From contig NZ_JBHTIF010000004.1 in the NCBI RefSeq assembly GCF_042677005.1, forward strand, positions 248,001 to 312,000: a stretch of DNA of 64,000 nucleotides, in the 5' to 3' direction. The notes below the pieces were generated by a model. That model made no database searches. It was not told the origin of the DNA and saw nothing but the letters and a program-made list of their open reading frames with translations. Below are positions 53,272-64,000 of this stretch, piece after piece. Both the position numbers and the translations under genes were made by a program. The stretch is from Lysobacter_I brunescens. Lineage in GTDB: Bacteria > Pseudomonadota > Gammaproteobacteria > Xanthomonadales > Xanthomonadaceae. Numbering within the stretch: the first letter of the stretch is position 1; each line of letters begins with the position of its first letter.

Positions 53272-55695
53272 TCACTCCAGCACGGTGAATCCGATCCGCG
53301 TCCACGCGCCGCTGTCGGCGAGCGCGGTCAGCACATGTTCGCCAGGCTCGCCGAAATCGCGGACGAGCGGCTGGCTGCCGGTGGTTTCGGCGATCCACTT
53401 GCCATCGAGCAACCACTGCACCTTGCGTTCGGTACCGAGCGCACGCAGCGAGAGACGCACGGCATGTTCGCTGCCCGGCGCGCGCACCAGGGTCGCGCCG
53501 TCGTTGAGCCCGTCGATGCGCAGTTCCTCGCTGGCTTCGCGACCATCCGGCATGCAGTCTGCGGCGAGCGACGGCAGCGTGGACGCACGACGCGTCTCGC
53601 TCGACAGCCACGGCGTCGCCAATGCAGGCCAGCGTGCGATCTCCGCGCGCCGCGTCGCGTGTTCGAGCGAACACACGGCGGTCACGCGCTCGCCGCTGCG
53701 CACGTCCACCTCGAACGATTCGCGTCCCGCATGCCACAGCCGCGCACCTCGCTCGGCGAAGGTCGGCGGCACCGCGCCATCCAGCGCCCACGCCTTCATC
53801 CTGCGCTGGCACAGCGACGCAGGCTGATCGGCGGCAGCCGTGCCGAGCGGCCAGCACACCTCGATCTCCGCGACATTCGCCGGTGGCGGCAACGGCATCG
53901 CGTCGCGCGCGCCGCGCGGCAGGGAATCCACCACTTCGAACAGCAGCGGCAGTGCGGTCAGCGCGCCGTACTGTCCCGGCAACGGCGTGCCGTCCGGACG
54001 ACCGACCCACACACCCACCGTGTAGCGACGCGTGCCACCCACCGCCCAGGCATCGCGGAAGCCATAACTGGTGCCGGTTTTCCACGCCACGCGCGGACGC
54101 GAGCCGCGATCGAATTGCTCCAGTTCGCCTGGACGCGGATTGGTTTCGAGGATCTCGCGCACGATCCACGCCGCGCCCGGCGACAGCATGCGCCGATCGA
54201 TCTTCGGATCTGCAGGCGTGTAGCGCACGCGACCGGCGATACCGTTGCGATTGAAACCGGCGTAGGTGCCGACCAGGTCTTCGAGTCGCGCGCCAGTGCC
54301 ACCGAGGATCAGCGCGAGATTGGGCTTCGCGCTGTCCGGAAAACGCAGCGGGATGCCCGCATGATCGATGCGCGCGGCGAAGCGGCCGGGGCCGACGCGA
54401 TCGAGCAGATCGACGGCCGGGACGTTGAGCGACAGGCGCAGCGATTGCGCAACGCCGACAGGACCGTTGAAGGCTTCGCCGAAGTTGCCGGGACGGTAGT
54501 CGCCGAAAGTCTGCGGCGCGTCGACCAGCAGGCTTTCGGAATGGATCATGCCGTCGTCGATCGCCATGCCGTACAGGAAGGGCTTGAGCGTCGAGCCCGG
54601 CGAACGCCACGCACGCACCATGTCGACATGGCCGAGACGCGCCTTGTCGCCGAAGGTCACCGAGCCGACGTAGGCGCGCGCCTCCATGGTCGCGTTGTCG
54701 ACGACGAGCAGCGCCGCCGACGTGCGCTCCGGCAGGTTCGAGAAATACGCGGCGACGCGCTCTTCCAGCGTGCGCTGCAGGTTGGCGTCGATGGTCGATG
54801 CGATGCGCGCCTGCTTCGGATGCGCGCTGCGCAGGCGCTGCGCGAGCAGCGAGGCGATCATCGGCGGCTGCAGTTGCCGCGCGACGACGGGCTCGATGCG
54901 CGCGTCCTCGACCTGCTCGCGCGTCCACACGCCGAGGTCGGCCATGCGGTCGAGCACCTTGTCGCGCGCGGCCTGCGCGGCCTCGGGATGTCGATCCGGA
55001 CGACGACGGCTCGGCGATTGCGGCAGCACCGCGAGCAAGGCGGCCTCCGCGCGCGACAGCTGCGAGGCGGGCTTGCCGAGATAGGCCCAGCTCGCCGCCT
55101 CGACGCCTTCGATGGTGCCGCCGAACGGTGCGCGTTCGAGATAGAGGATCAGGATCTCGCGCTTGCTGAGGTACGCTTCGAGCTGGAGCGCGCGGAGGAT
55201 CTGCACCAGCTTGCGCCAGGGCGTGCGCGTCGCACCTGCACGCTCGCGATCGAGGATGCGCGCGACCTGCATGGTCAGGGTCGAGCCGCCCGACACCGTG
55301 CGCCCGCTGGTCATCATCTGCCCAGCAGCGCGGACCAGCGCGATCGGGTTCACGCCCGGATGCCGGTGGAACCAGCGGTCCTCGTAGTTCAGCAGGGCTT
55401 CGAGGTACAGCGGCGACACCGACTCCGGCGTCGCCGGATAGCGCCACACGCCGTCGGCATCCGCGAACGCGCGCAGCGGCGTGCCGTCGCGCGCGACCAC
55501 GAGCGTGCTCGTGTCGCGCGCCTTCGGCAATTGGGGCGGGAAGACCAGGTCGAGCAGAAGCAGCGTCGACAGCAGCGCGACAGTGCCCCAGCGCAGCCAG
55601 GGCAGGCTTTTACGTATCCCACTCCGGAGACGCACGATACGCGTCCCGACGCCCTCTCCCACCATCGGGAGAGGGCCATTCGCATCATCGTTCAC
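53272..55695 (-). CDS. pbpC: Penicillin-binding protein 1C (bifunctional glycosyltransferase/transpeptidase)
   Basis: The 807-residue inner-membrane protein has one N-terminal membrane span (about residues 34-53). A glycosyltransferase-51 domain follows, with catalytic Glu in LNYEDRWFHRHPGVNP and a GGSTLTMQVAR block. The transpeptidase domain has SPGSTLKPFLYG (SxxK serine) and KTGTSYGFRDAW (KTG). A C-terminal PBP1C-specific domain completes it. The GTG at 55695 has AGGA 8 bases upstream, but the coding DNA then contains a REP palindrome; a GTG at 55635 would avoid it. It follows yfhM by 21 bases. Confidence 0.94.
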   Translation of the reverse strand: MNDDANGPLPMVGEGVGTRIVRLRSGIRKSLPWLRWGTVALLSTLLLLDLVFPPQLPKARDTSTLVVARDGTPLRAFADADGVWRYPATPESVSPLYLEALLNYEDRWFHRHPGVNPIALVRAAGQMMTSGRTVSGGSTLTMQVARILDRERAGATRTPWRKLVQILRALQLEAYLSKREILILYLERAPFGGTIEGVEAASWAYLGKPASQLSRAEAALLAVLPQSPSRRRPDRHPEAAQAARDKVLDRMADLGVWTREQVEDARIEPVVARQLQPPMIASLLAQRLRSAHPKQARIASTIDANLQRTLEERVAAYFSNLPERTSAALLVVDNATMEARAYVGSVTFGDKARLGHVDMVRAWRSPGSTLKPFLYGMAIDDGMIHSESLLVDAPQTFGDYRPGNFGEAFNGPVGVAQSLRLSLNVPAVDLLDRVGPGRFAARIDHAGIPLRFPDSAKPNLALILGGTGARLEDLVGTYAGFNRNGIAGRVRYTPADPKIDRRMLSPGAAWIVREILETNPRPGELEQFDRGSRPRVAWKTGTSYGFRDAWAVGGTRRYTVGVWVGRPDGTPLPGQYGALTALPLLFEVVDSLPRGARDAMPLPPPANVAEIEVCWPLGTAAADQPASLCQRRMKAWALDGAVPPTFAERGARLWHAGRESFEVDVRSGERVTAVCSLEHATRRAEIARWPALATPWLSSETRRASTLPSLAADCMPDGREASEELRIDGLNDGATLVRAPGSEHAVRLSLRALGTERKVQWLLDGKWIAETTGSQPLVRDFGEPGEHVLTALADSGAWTRIGFTVLE
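55651..55676. repeat. REP palindrome inside or just before pbpC
   Basis: GCCCTCTCCC and GGGAGAGGGC form a 10-bp stem around ACCATC. It belongs to the same repeat type as 46524-46608. If pbpC starts at 55695, the repeat encodes residues 7-15 (PLPMVGEGV). Confidence 0.75.
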
Positions 55696-55716
55696 GGTGA
55701 CGTTCCTGTGCGCCGC

Positions 55717-58700
55717 TTACTTCGGCTGCACCACCGTGATCGTCGCCGGCGTGGACTTGCCGACGCCGCGCAGCTGCGGGCGATACATGTCCTCGACCAG
55801 CGACGGCGGCACCGTGTACGTGCCGGGCGTCACCGCACGCACGAGGTAGAACACGCGGGCGGTCTGTCCGGAATTCAACTTCAGCGCGGCGACGAAGCGG
55901 TCGTCACGATACTCCTCGTGCAGCACGTCGGCGGCGCTGCCGCGATCGGTGATCTCGATGCCGTCGACCACCACGTCGGCCCACTGCTTGGCGTCGCTGA
56001 GATTGAAGTTCTCGATCTCAAGCCCCGCCGGCAGCAGGTCGACCAGCAGCGCGTCGGGCATCGAACGGTCGGCGGTGATGCTGAGCGAGACGATCAGCGC
56101 ATCGCCTTCCTTGATCGGACCCGGCTTCCAGGGCTGGCCATCGGTGGTGTACCACTTGCGCTCGATGCCGATGACCGATTTGTCCTCGGCCGGTGCCGTG
56201 CGCGGCACGCCCGCGACTTCCAAGCTGGCGTACAGCGGTGTCGCACCCTTGGGATCGAAGCGGAAGCCCTTGGCGAGCGTGGCGTAATCGATGCGGCGGC
56301 CATGCATGCGGCGATCCTGCACCGGCACGCTCTGCTCGCCCAGCGTCCACGTGCCGGAGACCAGCTTCTTCTGGTCGGCCAGCAGCGCCTTGCCCACGCG
56401 CGCCAGCGCCACCTGTTCCTGCGTGCTAAGGTAGAACCAGCGCTCGCCGCGGCGTGCGTCCAGCTCCTTGCCCAGCGCGATCACCTTGGCGTCGTATTCC
56501 GGACGACCCAGACCGTTCTCCTTGGTCAGCGCGATCATCAATGCGCTGTCGCGCAGCGGGCTGCTGTAGTCGCCGAGATAACCATGACGCTCGCCCTTCC
56601 AGGCGAAACCGGCGGCGATCGCCTTCGCACCGCGGTTCTTGTCGCCCTGCAACGACAGGGCCAGCCCAAGGTGCACCAGCGACAGGCCGTTCTTCGCGTC
56701 GTCGCGATCGTTGTCGTACAGCGCGCGCAGCGTGCCCAGCGGGGCGCGGTTGACGCGAGCGAGCGCATAGCCCGCATGCGCCTTGTACGCGAACTTCAGG
56801 TGTTCGCGATGATCCCGGCCGTAGAACTCGTTGCCGCCAGCCAGCAGGTCTTCGCTCAGTCGCTTCAGCGCCTTCTGCAGCATCGCTTCGGGCACGGCGA
56901 AGCCGGCATTCCGCGCATCCAGCAGGAACTCGACGATGTACGGCGTGAGCATCGGATTGACGTACTCGTCGTCGCCCCACATCGAGAAGTGGCCGCTGCT
57001 GACCTGCATCGACGCGAGCCGGCCGAACGCGCCGTCCATCCGCGTCTTGCGCGCCGCCGCATCCAGGCCCCTGGCATCGAGCATCTTCGCGGTATCGGCA
57101 TCCATCACCAGCGCGGCATACCCCTTGCTGGTGGTCTGCTCGGCACAGCCGTACGGATATTCGAGCACGTCCTTCAGCGCACTGGCGAACGGGATCGGCG
57201 GCAGCGCGCTGACGCTCATCTGCGCGGTGACCGAATCGGGCATCAGGCCGTCGGCCATGCCGGCATCCAGCGTGATCGCCGACAGCTCGTTGATCGACAC
57301 CGTGCGCGCGCGCAGCACGCTCGGCCAGGCCGGGCGCACCGGCACATCGAACTGGCGGTCGACCTTGTGGCCGTTGCCATCGACACGCACGCGGATCTTC
57401 GCGGTCGTGTAGCCCTCGCCCGCGCTGAGCGGGAAGCTCAGCGTGGTCTTGCCGCCGACCGCCAGCTTCGCACTGCGCGTGCCCTGCGCGATGTTCAGCG
57501 GTCCGATGCCGTCGACCTGCACGTTGAACGTGCCGGGCTTGCCGCTGAAGTTGGTGAGATCCAGCGTGACCGTGCTGCGGTCACCCGGCGCCATCACGCG
57601 CGGATAGCTGGCTTCGGCCACGATCGGCGCGCGCACCAGCACCTCGGTGTCGGCATTGCCGTAGCGTTCGGCCGAATACACCAGCGCTGACACGCGCAGC
57701 GTACCGTTGAAGTCAGGCACCTTCAGCGCGATCCGCGCATTGCCCTTGGCGTCGAGCTTCACCGGGCCGGAGAACAGGTCGACCGTCTTGACCTTCGAAG
57801 TCGGACGTCGCGCCTGCGCCAGCGGCTGCAGCGCCATGTCGCCACCGAACCGGATGCTGCCGATCTCGCCGTCCAGGCTTTCGATCACGCGGCCATAGAC
57901 ATCGTAGGCGTCCACGCCGAGGCGACGCTGCGCGAAGAAATGCTTGTTCGCGTCCGGCACCGGGAACCGGGTGATGTTGAGGATACCGACATCGACCGCC
58001 GAGACCGTGACATAAGCCTCCTGGCCGGCCAGCGCAGGCGCGGCGACCGTGGTCGACATCGTCTGCTCGGGCAGCATCTGCTTGGGCGTGGACAGGGTCA
58101 CGGCGACCTTGCGCGCGGTGCGGTTCATCGGCACGTGCGCCACGCCGACGGCACGCGCGGGCGTGATCTTGCTCTGCGCGCTGCCGCCGCGGAACACCAG
58201 CGCGGTGACATAGACATCGTGACGGTCCCAGTCCTTCGTCACCGGGATCTCGAAGGTGCTGCCGCGCTTCACCTCGACTTCCTGCACGTACAGCATGCGG
58301 TCGGCTTCGACCATCAGCAGCGCGACACCCGGGTGCGGCGGCGTCACCGTCACCTTCAGCGTGTCGCCGGCGACGTACGAGGTTTTGTCCAGCGCGAGCT
58401 TGACCTTGTCGGGGCGCGCGTCGAGGCCACGGTTGTCGTCGTCCCAGCTCCAGCCAGCCTGGAACGGATAGCGCGTGGTCAGTCCGGTGGACGGATCGAG
58501 CACGTCGACGCGATACGCGCCCCATTTCACGGGGAAATCGATCTTCGCAGGGGTCAGGCCGACGTCCAGCGTGCGCGTCTCGACGTTCTCGAAGCGCGTC
58601 GTGAAGTCGTAGTCCCAGCCTTCGTCATCGTCGTAGTTCCAGTGATAGTCGCGATGCTCGCGCACCAGCGTCACCTTCAGGCCCTTGGCCGGGCGGGGCT

Positions 58701-60705
58701 TGCCGTCGCTGCCGACGCGCGCAAGCTGGAAGCCGGCGTTGGTGTCGCTGTCCGCGCCGTCCTTGTCGTCGAACAGCGGGCGCACGCCGACCAGCGCATC
58801 CGCCGGCCACATCACGCGCCTGATCGAACGATTGACGCTGCGGCCACCGGTCTCGAACAGACTGCCCGAGACGATCGCGGCGATCGGCGAGACCGCCTTC
58901 ACTTCTTCCGGCAAGGCAATCGCCTGCGACAGCTTGCCGTCGGCGCCGAGCGTGGTATCGATGACGTCCTTCGCCTCCTTGGGCAGTTTGAGCGTGGGGT
59001 CGCCGAAGAAATAGCCGGGCATGCCTTCCAGCGGATGCTGCTCCACGGTGACCGCGAGCTTGGCGGTGAAGCGGTTGCCGGCGGCCGGCGCGCCGTAGAG
59101 ATAGGCACCGACGGCATCGAGCTGGATGGGCTTGCCGGGACGCAGCACAGCGTCGGCGGTGTCGAGGTCGAGCTTCATGCGCTCGGGCAGGAACTCCTCG
59201 ATGCGCAGGCTCATGCCCTGCACCGCTTCGCTGCTCGCCGGGTCGGTGCGGAACTCGACCTGCCAGCGGCCGGTCGGCGCATCCACCGGGATGAGTTTCT
59301 GGAAGCTGTAGTAGCCCTGCGCGCCGGCCTCGATGCGGCTTTCGATGAAGGGTTTGCCGTCCGGCTGCTTGAGACGCACGAAGAGCGGCTGCGCCTGCTT
59401 GCCCTTCATCGGCACCGGCTTGCCGTCGTTGTCGCGCAGCAGCGCGGAGATGCGGACGGTCTCGCCCGGGCGATACAGGTCGCGACCGGACCAGGCGAAG
59501 ACGTCGAACCAGGCCGGTTCGCGACCGCTGACCGCGAATTCCGAGAGGTCCAGCGCCGGCTGGTTGAAGGGCAGCATCGACACGTCGCTGCCGCGTCGCG
59601 CGACGATGACATGGGCGGCATCGAGCTTGTAGTTCACCAGCGCGTTGCCGTTGCGGTCGGTGCTGGCCTTGAGCCGGGTCTCGCCGGCGGCGTCGAGGAT
59701 GTGCAGGTCGACGCCCTTGATCCCGCTGCCGTCCTGCAGCGACGCGGTGTGCACGAACAGCTTGTCCTTGTAGGCGCGCACGTGCAGGCCGATGTCGCTG
59801 ACCGTGAAGAAGGTGGTCTCGTACTCGCCGCTGAAGGTGCCAGTGCGCTTCATCACCGCGAAGTACAGCCCGGGCTCCTGCAGTTCCTCGATGTCCTGGA
59901 TCGGCAGGTAGGTCACAGCGCGTTCGTTGCGCTTGCCGCCGAGCACGAAACGGTTGGTGTACACAGGTTCGGCGAGTTCGCCCAGCGGCGACTTGTCGCC
60001 GTATTCGCTGTCCAGTTCCCAGCTGCCGCGACGACCGCCGCGCTGGTATTCGGCGAAGAACTTGGGCAGTTGCTTCTCGCGCACGCGCAGGAATTCGACA
60101 TCGACCTCAGGCACGTTCACCGACACCACCGGCAGGCCGCGGCTCTCCCGCGCCGGCAGCACGCTGCCCTGCGAGGCGAAACCGACCGCCGGCTTGAGCT
60201 CGCCGGTGTAGACTTTCTGCTCGATGTCGCGCCCCAGCGTGCTGCCGTCGGCAGCAGCCAGCTTCGAGGACACCGTCAGCGTGTACTCGGTGTTCGCCGT
60301 GACGTAGGGGAAACGCAGGATCTTGCCGCTGTCGTCCAGCTTCCAGCCACTCTTCTCGTTCACCGTGGTGGAGAAGACGATCAGCTTGTCGAAGTCCTGG
60401 GTGCCGACCAGCGGCCTGGAGAACTCCAGCGCGATCGACAGGTCATCGCCGTCCTGGTCCGGGTAGCCACGGACCAGAGTGAATTCTTTGATCTCGGCGC
60501 GCTTGGCCTGGATGGCCTCGCCGCTCACCTCGGGCAATTGCCCCTTCTCACGATCCCCGCAGCCGGCGAGGACAGCGAGCAACAGGATGGGCAGGAGGAT
60601 CGTTGCGACCCTCCCCAGCCATCGTCCCGACGCCCGACCCGACACCTGCTTGGATACCAGACCGCGAACCCGACTCACCGACCCGAACCGCGACGAGCGA
60701 CACAT
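55717..60705 (-). CDS. yfhM: Bacterial alpha-2-macroglobulin lipoprotein (YfhM-like)
   Basis: This 1662-residue periplasmic protease trap has GGAGG before the ATG, a basic N terminus, and a signal ending in lipobox VLAGC. An intact thioester motif, YGCAEQTT (Cys1187), marks the trapping class. Upstream lie MG-type beta domains with YRPGETVRISALLRDNDG; downstream is the alpha/alpha toroid (GYALARVNRA, YFYLS-like WFYLSTQEQVALAR) and receptor-like domain. Family knowledge: yfhM is paired with pbpC, the trap guarding the envelope and PBP1C repairing peptidoglycan. The pbpC gene follows here by 21 bases. Confidence 0.95.
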   Translation of the reverse strand: MCRSSRFGSVSRVRGLVSKQVSGRASGRWLGRVATILLPILLLAVLAGCGDREKGQLPEVSGEAIQAKRAEIKEFTLVRGYPDQDGDDLSIALEFSRPLVGTQDFDKLIVFSTTVNEKSGWKLDDSGKILRFPYVTANTEYTLTVSSKLAAADGSTLGRDIEQKVYTGELKPAVGFASQGSVLPARESRGLPVVSVNVPEVDVEFLRVREKQLPKFFAEYQRGGRRGSWELDSEYGDKSPLGELAEPVYTNRFVLGGKRNERAVTYLPIQDIEELQEPGLYFAVMKRTGTFSGEYETTFFTVSDIGLHVRAYKDKLFVHTASLQDGSGIKGVDLHILDAAGETRLKASTDRNGNALVNYKLDAAHVIVARRGSDVSMLPFNQPALDLSEFAVSGREPAWFDVFAWSGRDLYRPGETVRISALLRDNDGKPVPMKGKQAQPLFVRLKQPDGKPFIESRIEAGAQGYYSFQKLIPVDAPTGRWQVEFRTDPASSEAVQGMSLRIEEFLPERMKLDLDTADAVLRPGKPIQLDAVGAYLYGAPAAGNRFTAKLAVTVEQHPLEGMPGYFFGDPTLKLPKEAKDVIDTTLGADGKLSQAIALPEEVKAVSPIAAIVSGSLFETGGRSVNRSIRRVMWPADALVGVRPLFDDKDGADSDTNAGFQLARVGSDGKPRPAKGLKVTLVREHRDYHWNYDDDEGWDYDFTTRFENVETRTLDVGLTPAKIDFPVKWGAYRVDVLDPSTGLTTRYPFQAGWSWDDDNRGLDARPDKVKLALDKTSYVAGDTLKVTVTPPHPGVALLMVEADRMLYVQEVEVKRGSTFEIPVTKDWDRHDVYVTALVFRGGSAQSKITPARAVGVAHVPMNRTARKVAVTLSTPKQMLPEQTMSTTVAAPALAGQEAYVTVSAVDVGILNITRFPVPDANKHFFAQRRLGVDAYDVYGRVIESLDGEIGSIRFGGDMALQPLAQARRPTSKVKTVDLFSGPVKLDAKGNARIALKVPDFNGTLRVSALVYSAERYGNADTEVLVRAPIVAEASYPRVMAPGDRSTVTLDLTNFSGKPGTFNVQVDGIGPLNIAQGTRSAKLAVGGKTTLSFPLSAGEGYTTAKIRVRVDGNGHKVDRQFDVPVRPAWPSVLRARTVSINELSAITLDAGMADGLMPDSVTAQMSVSALPPIPFASALKDVLEYPYGCAEQTTSKGYAALVMDADTAKMLDARGLDAAARKTRMDGAFGRLASMQVSSGHFSMWGDDEYVNPMLTPYIVEFLLDARNAGFAVPEAMLQKALKRLSEDLLAGGNEFYGRDHREHLKFAYKAHAGYALARVNRAPLGTLRALYDNDRDDAKNGLSLVHLGLALSLQGDKNRGAKAIAAGFAWKGERHGYLGDYSSPLRDSALMIALTKENGLGRPEYDAKVIALGKELDARRGERWFYLSTQEQVALARVGKALLADQKKLVSGTWTLGEQSVPVQDRRMHGRRIDYATLAKGFRFDPKGATPLYASLEVAGVPRTAPAEDKSVIGIERKWYTTDGQPWKPGPIKEGDALIVSLSITADRSMPDALLVDLLPAGLEIENFNLSDAKQWADVVVDGIEITDRGSAADVLHEEYRDDRFVAALKLNSGQTARVFYLVRAVTPGTYTVPPSLVEDMYRPQLRGVGKSTPATITVVQPK

Positions 60706-60728
60706 AGGACCTCCTGGATGGTGGGCGG

Positions 60729-60798
60729 AGTATAGAGAGCTTTTTGCCTAACGCATCACTTTTTTCAAACAAATTTTTGACTTTTTTTTAACATTAAC
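60729..60798 (-). promoter_or_regulatory. yfhM promoter region with an AT-rich upstream tract
   Basis: On the minus strand a TATACT -10 (60729-60734) precedes the yfhM ATG by 23 bases. Upstream, 60741-60798 is a rare AT-rich tract with phased A/T runs (TTTTT, TTTTTT, ATTTTT, TTTTTTTT). It may act as an UP element or a bent site for a nucleoid protein. Confidence 0.5.
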
Positions 60799-60914
60799 GG
60801 CGAGCAACGGGAGGCGCGAAAACCTTGCCGCTCGGCCCCGGGAATTCCGTACCGCTGTTGGTTCGACCTCCCCGGAATCACACCGACCCATCAGCAAACG
60901 TACCTCCGAAACGC

Positions 60915-60940
60915 GACAGGCCGCCCGAAGGCGGCCTGTC
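60915..60940 (-). terminator. Terminator after gyrA
   Basis: A perfect 11-bp stem GACAGGCCGCC/GGCGGCCTGTC with a CGAA loop, 27 bases beyond the gyrA stop. On the minus strand GCGTTTCG follows. Confidence 0.75.
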
Positions 60941-60966
60941 GTGGCATCGTCATTGACCGATGCGGA

Positions 60967-63666
<2,700 letters not shown>

Positions 63667-63805
63667 TACGACTTCTTGTGCTGGAGGGGCGACGCTGCAC
63701 AGGCGGGGCTGGTCCCGGGACGACAGGCGTGCCCGGCGCCGGTGCGATCGGCTGCCGGAATCGGCGTGTCACGGGGCCCGCGCGAGGCTTTGGCGCGAAG
63801 CCCGG

Positions 63806-63811
63806 AGTGTA
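63806..63811 (-). promoter_or_regulatory. Possible gyrA -10 box
   Basis: TACACT on the minus strand, 140 bases upstream of the gyrA ATG, within the 232-base gap between gyrA and mtnA. The -35 is not clear. Confidence 0.3.
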
Positions 63812-63898
63812 CCACGCACACCCCGTCCCCGGCACCGCGCCGGAGCGGAATTTCCCATGCGGAAACAGGGACTTGCGACCCGAGCCGGGCCAGCGGAA

Positions 63899-64000
63899 TC
63901 AGGGCCCGAAGAAGGTCTGCATCGAGACCCGGTTCGGGCGTTCGACGACGCCGCGCTCGGTGACGATGGCGTCGATCAGTTCGGACGGCGTGACATCGAA
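63899..64000 (-). CDS. mtnA: Methylthioribose-1-phosphate isomerase, 3' end (partial)
   Basis: Only the last 33 codons and the TGA are in the window; the gene continues beyond 64000. The peptide reads FDVTPSELIDAIVTERGVV, then ERPNRVSMQTFFGP. FDVTPxxLIDAIVTERG is the C-terminal signature of MtnA, which isomerises methylthioribose-1-phosphate to the ribulose form in methionine salvage. It fits thematically with the metH operon in this window, though it is 45 kb away. The assignment rests on this short segment. Confidence 0.75.
   Translation of the reverse strand, partial: FDVTPSELIDAIVTERGVVERPNRVSMQTFFGP

Noticed and set aside
53335..57690. A 1451-codon open frame opposite pbpC and yfhM
   Set aside because: Same reason: it is antisense to two well-recognised genes and has no family similarity or ribosome binding site.
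60741..60798. Replication origin unwinding element near gyrA
   Set aside because: No DnaA boxes were seen and dnaA, dnaN and gyrB are absent; gyrA alone is not an origin marker.

Overview
The window is a dense chromosomal segment of a high-GC gammaproteobacterium. The likely family is Xanthomonadaceae/Lysobacteraceae (Lysobacter, Luteimonas, Xanthomonas relatives). Pointers are methionine synthase split into two overlapping genes, a GTG-started sucA, GyrA with Gln at position 83, the large NAD-glutamate dehydrogenase, many GTG starts, and GC-rich REP-like hairpins between genes. No rRNA, tRNA, CRISPR array, insertion sequence or prophage was found.
Layout. 0-2.1 kb: a secreted serine hydrolase followed by a DUF4785-like secreted protein. 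2.1-7.1 kb (minus): DUF4259, 5'-nucleotidase, DUF805, a B12-binding radical SAM enzyme that looks leaderless, a small lower-GC orphan gene and NAD kinase. 7.3-13.6 kb (minus): NAD-glutamate dehydrogenase and an acyl-CoA dehydrogenase. 13.8-18.6 kb (plus): an ArsR-type regulator fused to a methyltransferase, in operon with split metH. 18.9-24.6 kb (plus): two tandem 698-residue HAF-repeat autotransporters of lower GC, an alpha/beta hydrolase and a permuted-papain-type (YiiX-like) protein. 24.7-26.0 kb: a probable type IV secretion effector with an ADP-ribosyltransferase-like head and an XVIPCD-like tail. 26.0-31.0 kb (minus): DUF2058, slyX, ugd, two FKBP prolyl isomerases and an exported glutathione peroxidase. 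31.1-33.7 kb (plus): a small membrane protein, a YtrA-type GntR repressor and an ABC exporter behind a promoter with a clear operator. 33.8-42.0 kb: an envelope lipoprotein, a secreted protein, fumC (minus), purB, a ribosomal oxygenase with an overlapping acetyltransferase, and an unknown lipoprotein (minus). 42.3-48.1 kb: the 2-oxoglutarate dehydrogenase operon sucA-sucB-lpd. 48.1-53.2 kb: LOG protein, a REP-flanked GIY-YIG gene, a YhdH-type oxidoreductase, a PilH-like regulator, a CbpA-like co-chaperone, Hsp20 and peroxiredoxin. 53.2-60.7 kb (minus): the yfhM-pbpC pair. 60.9-64.0 kb (minus): gyrA and the 3' end of mtnA.
Most of the window is conserved housekeeping: the TCA cycle (sucA/B, lpd, fumC), the methionine/SAM cycle (metH, with mtnA of salvage at the edge), NAD(P), purine synthesis, heat and oxidative stress, and envelope repair. 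The accessory part lies at 18.9-26.0 kb, where autotransporters, hydrolases and the putative contact-dependent effector sit together. The effector is the best candidate for a little-described system. Further points of interest are the inverted REP pair around the GIY-YIG gene, the methyltransferase-fused regulator of metH, and the operator-controlled ABC operon that begins with an unrecognised 76-residue protein.
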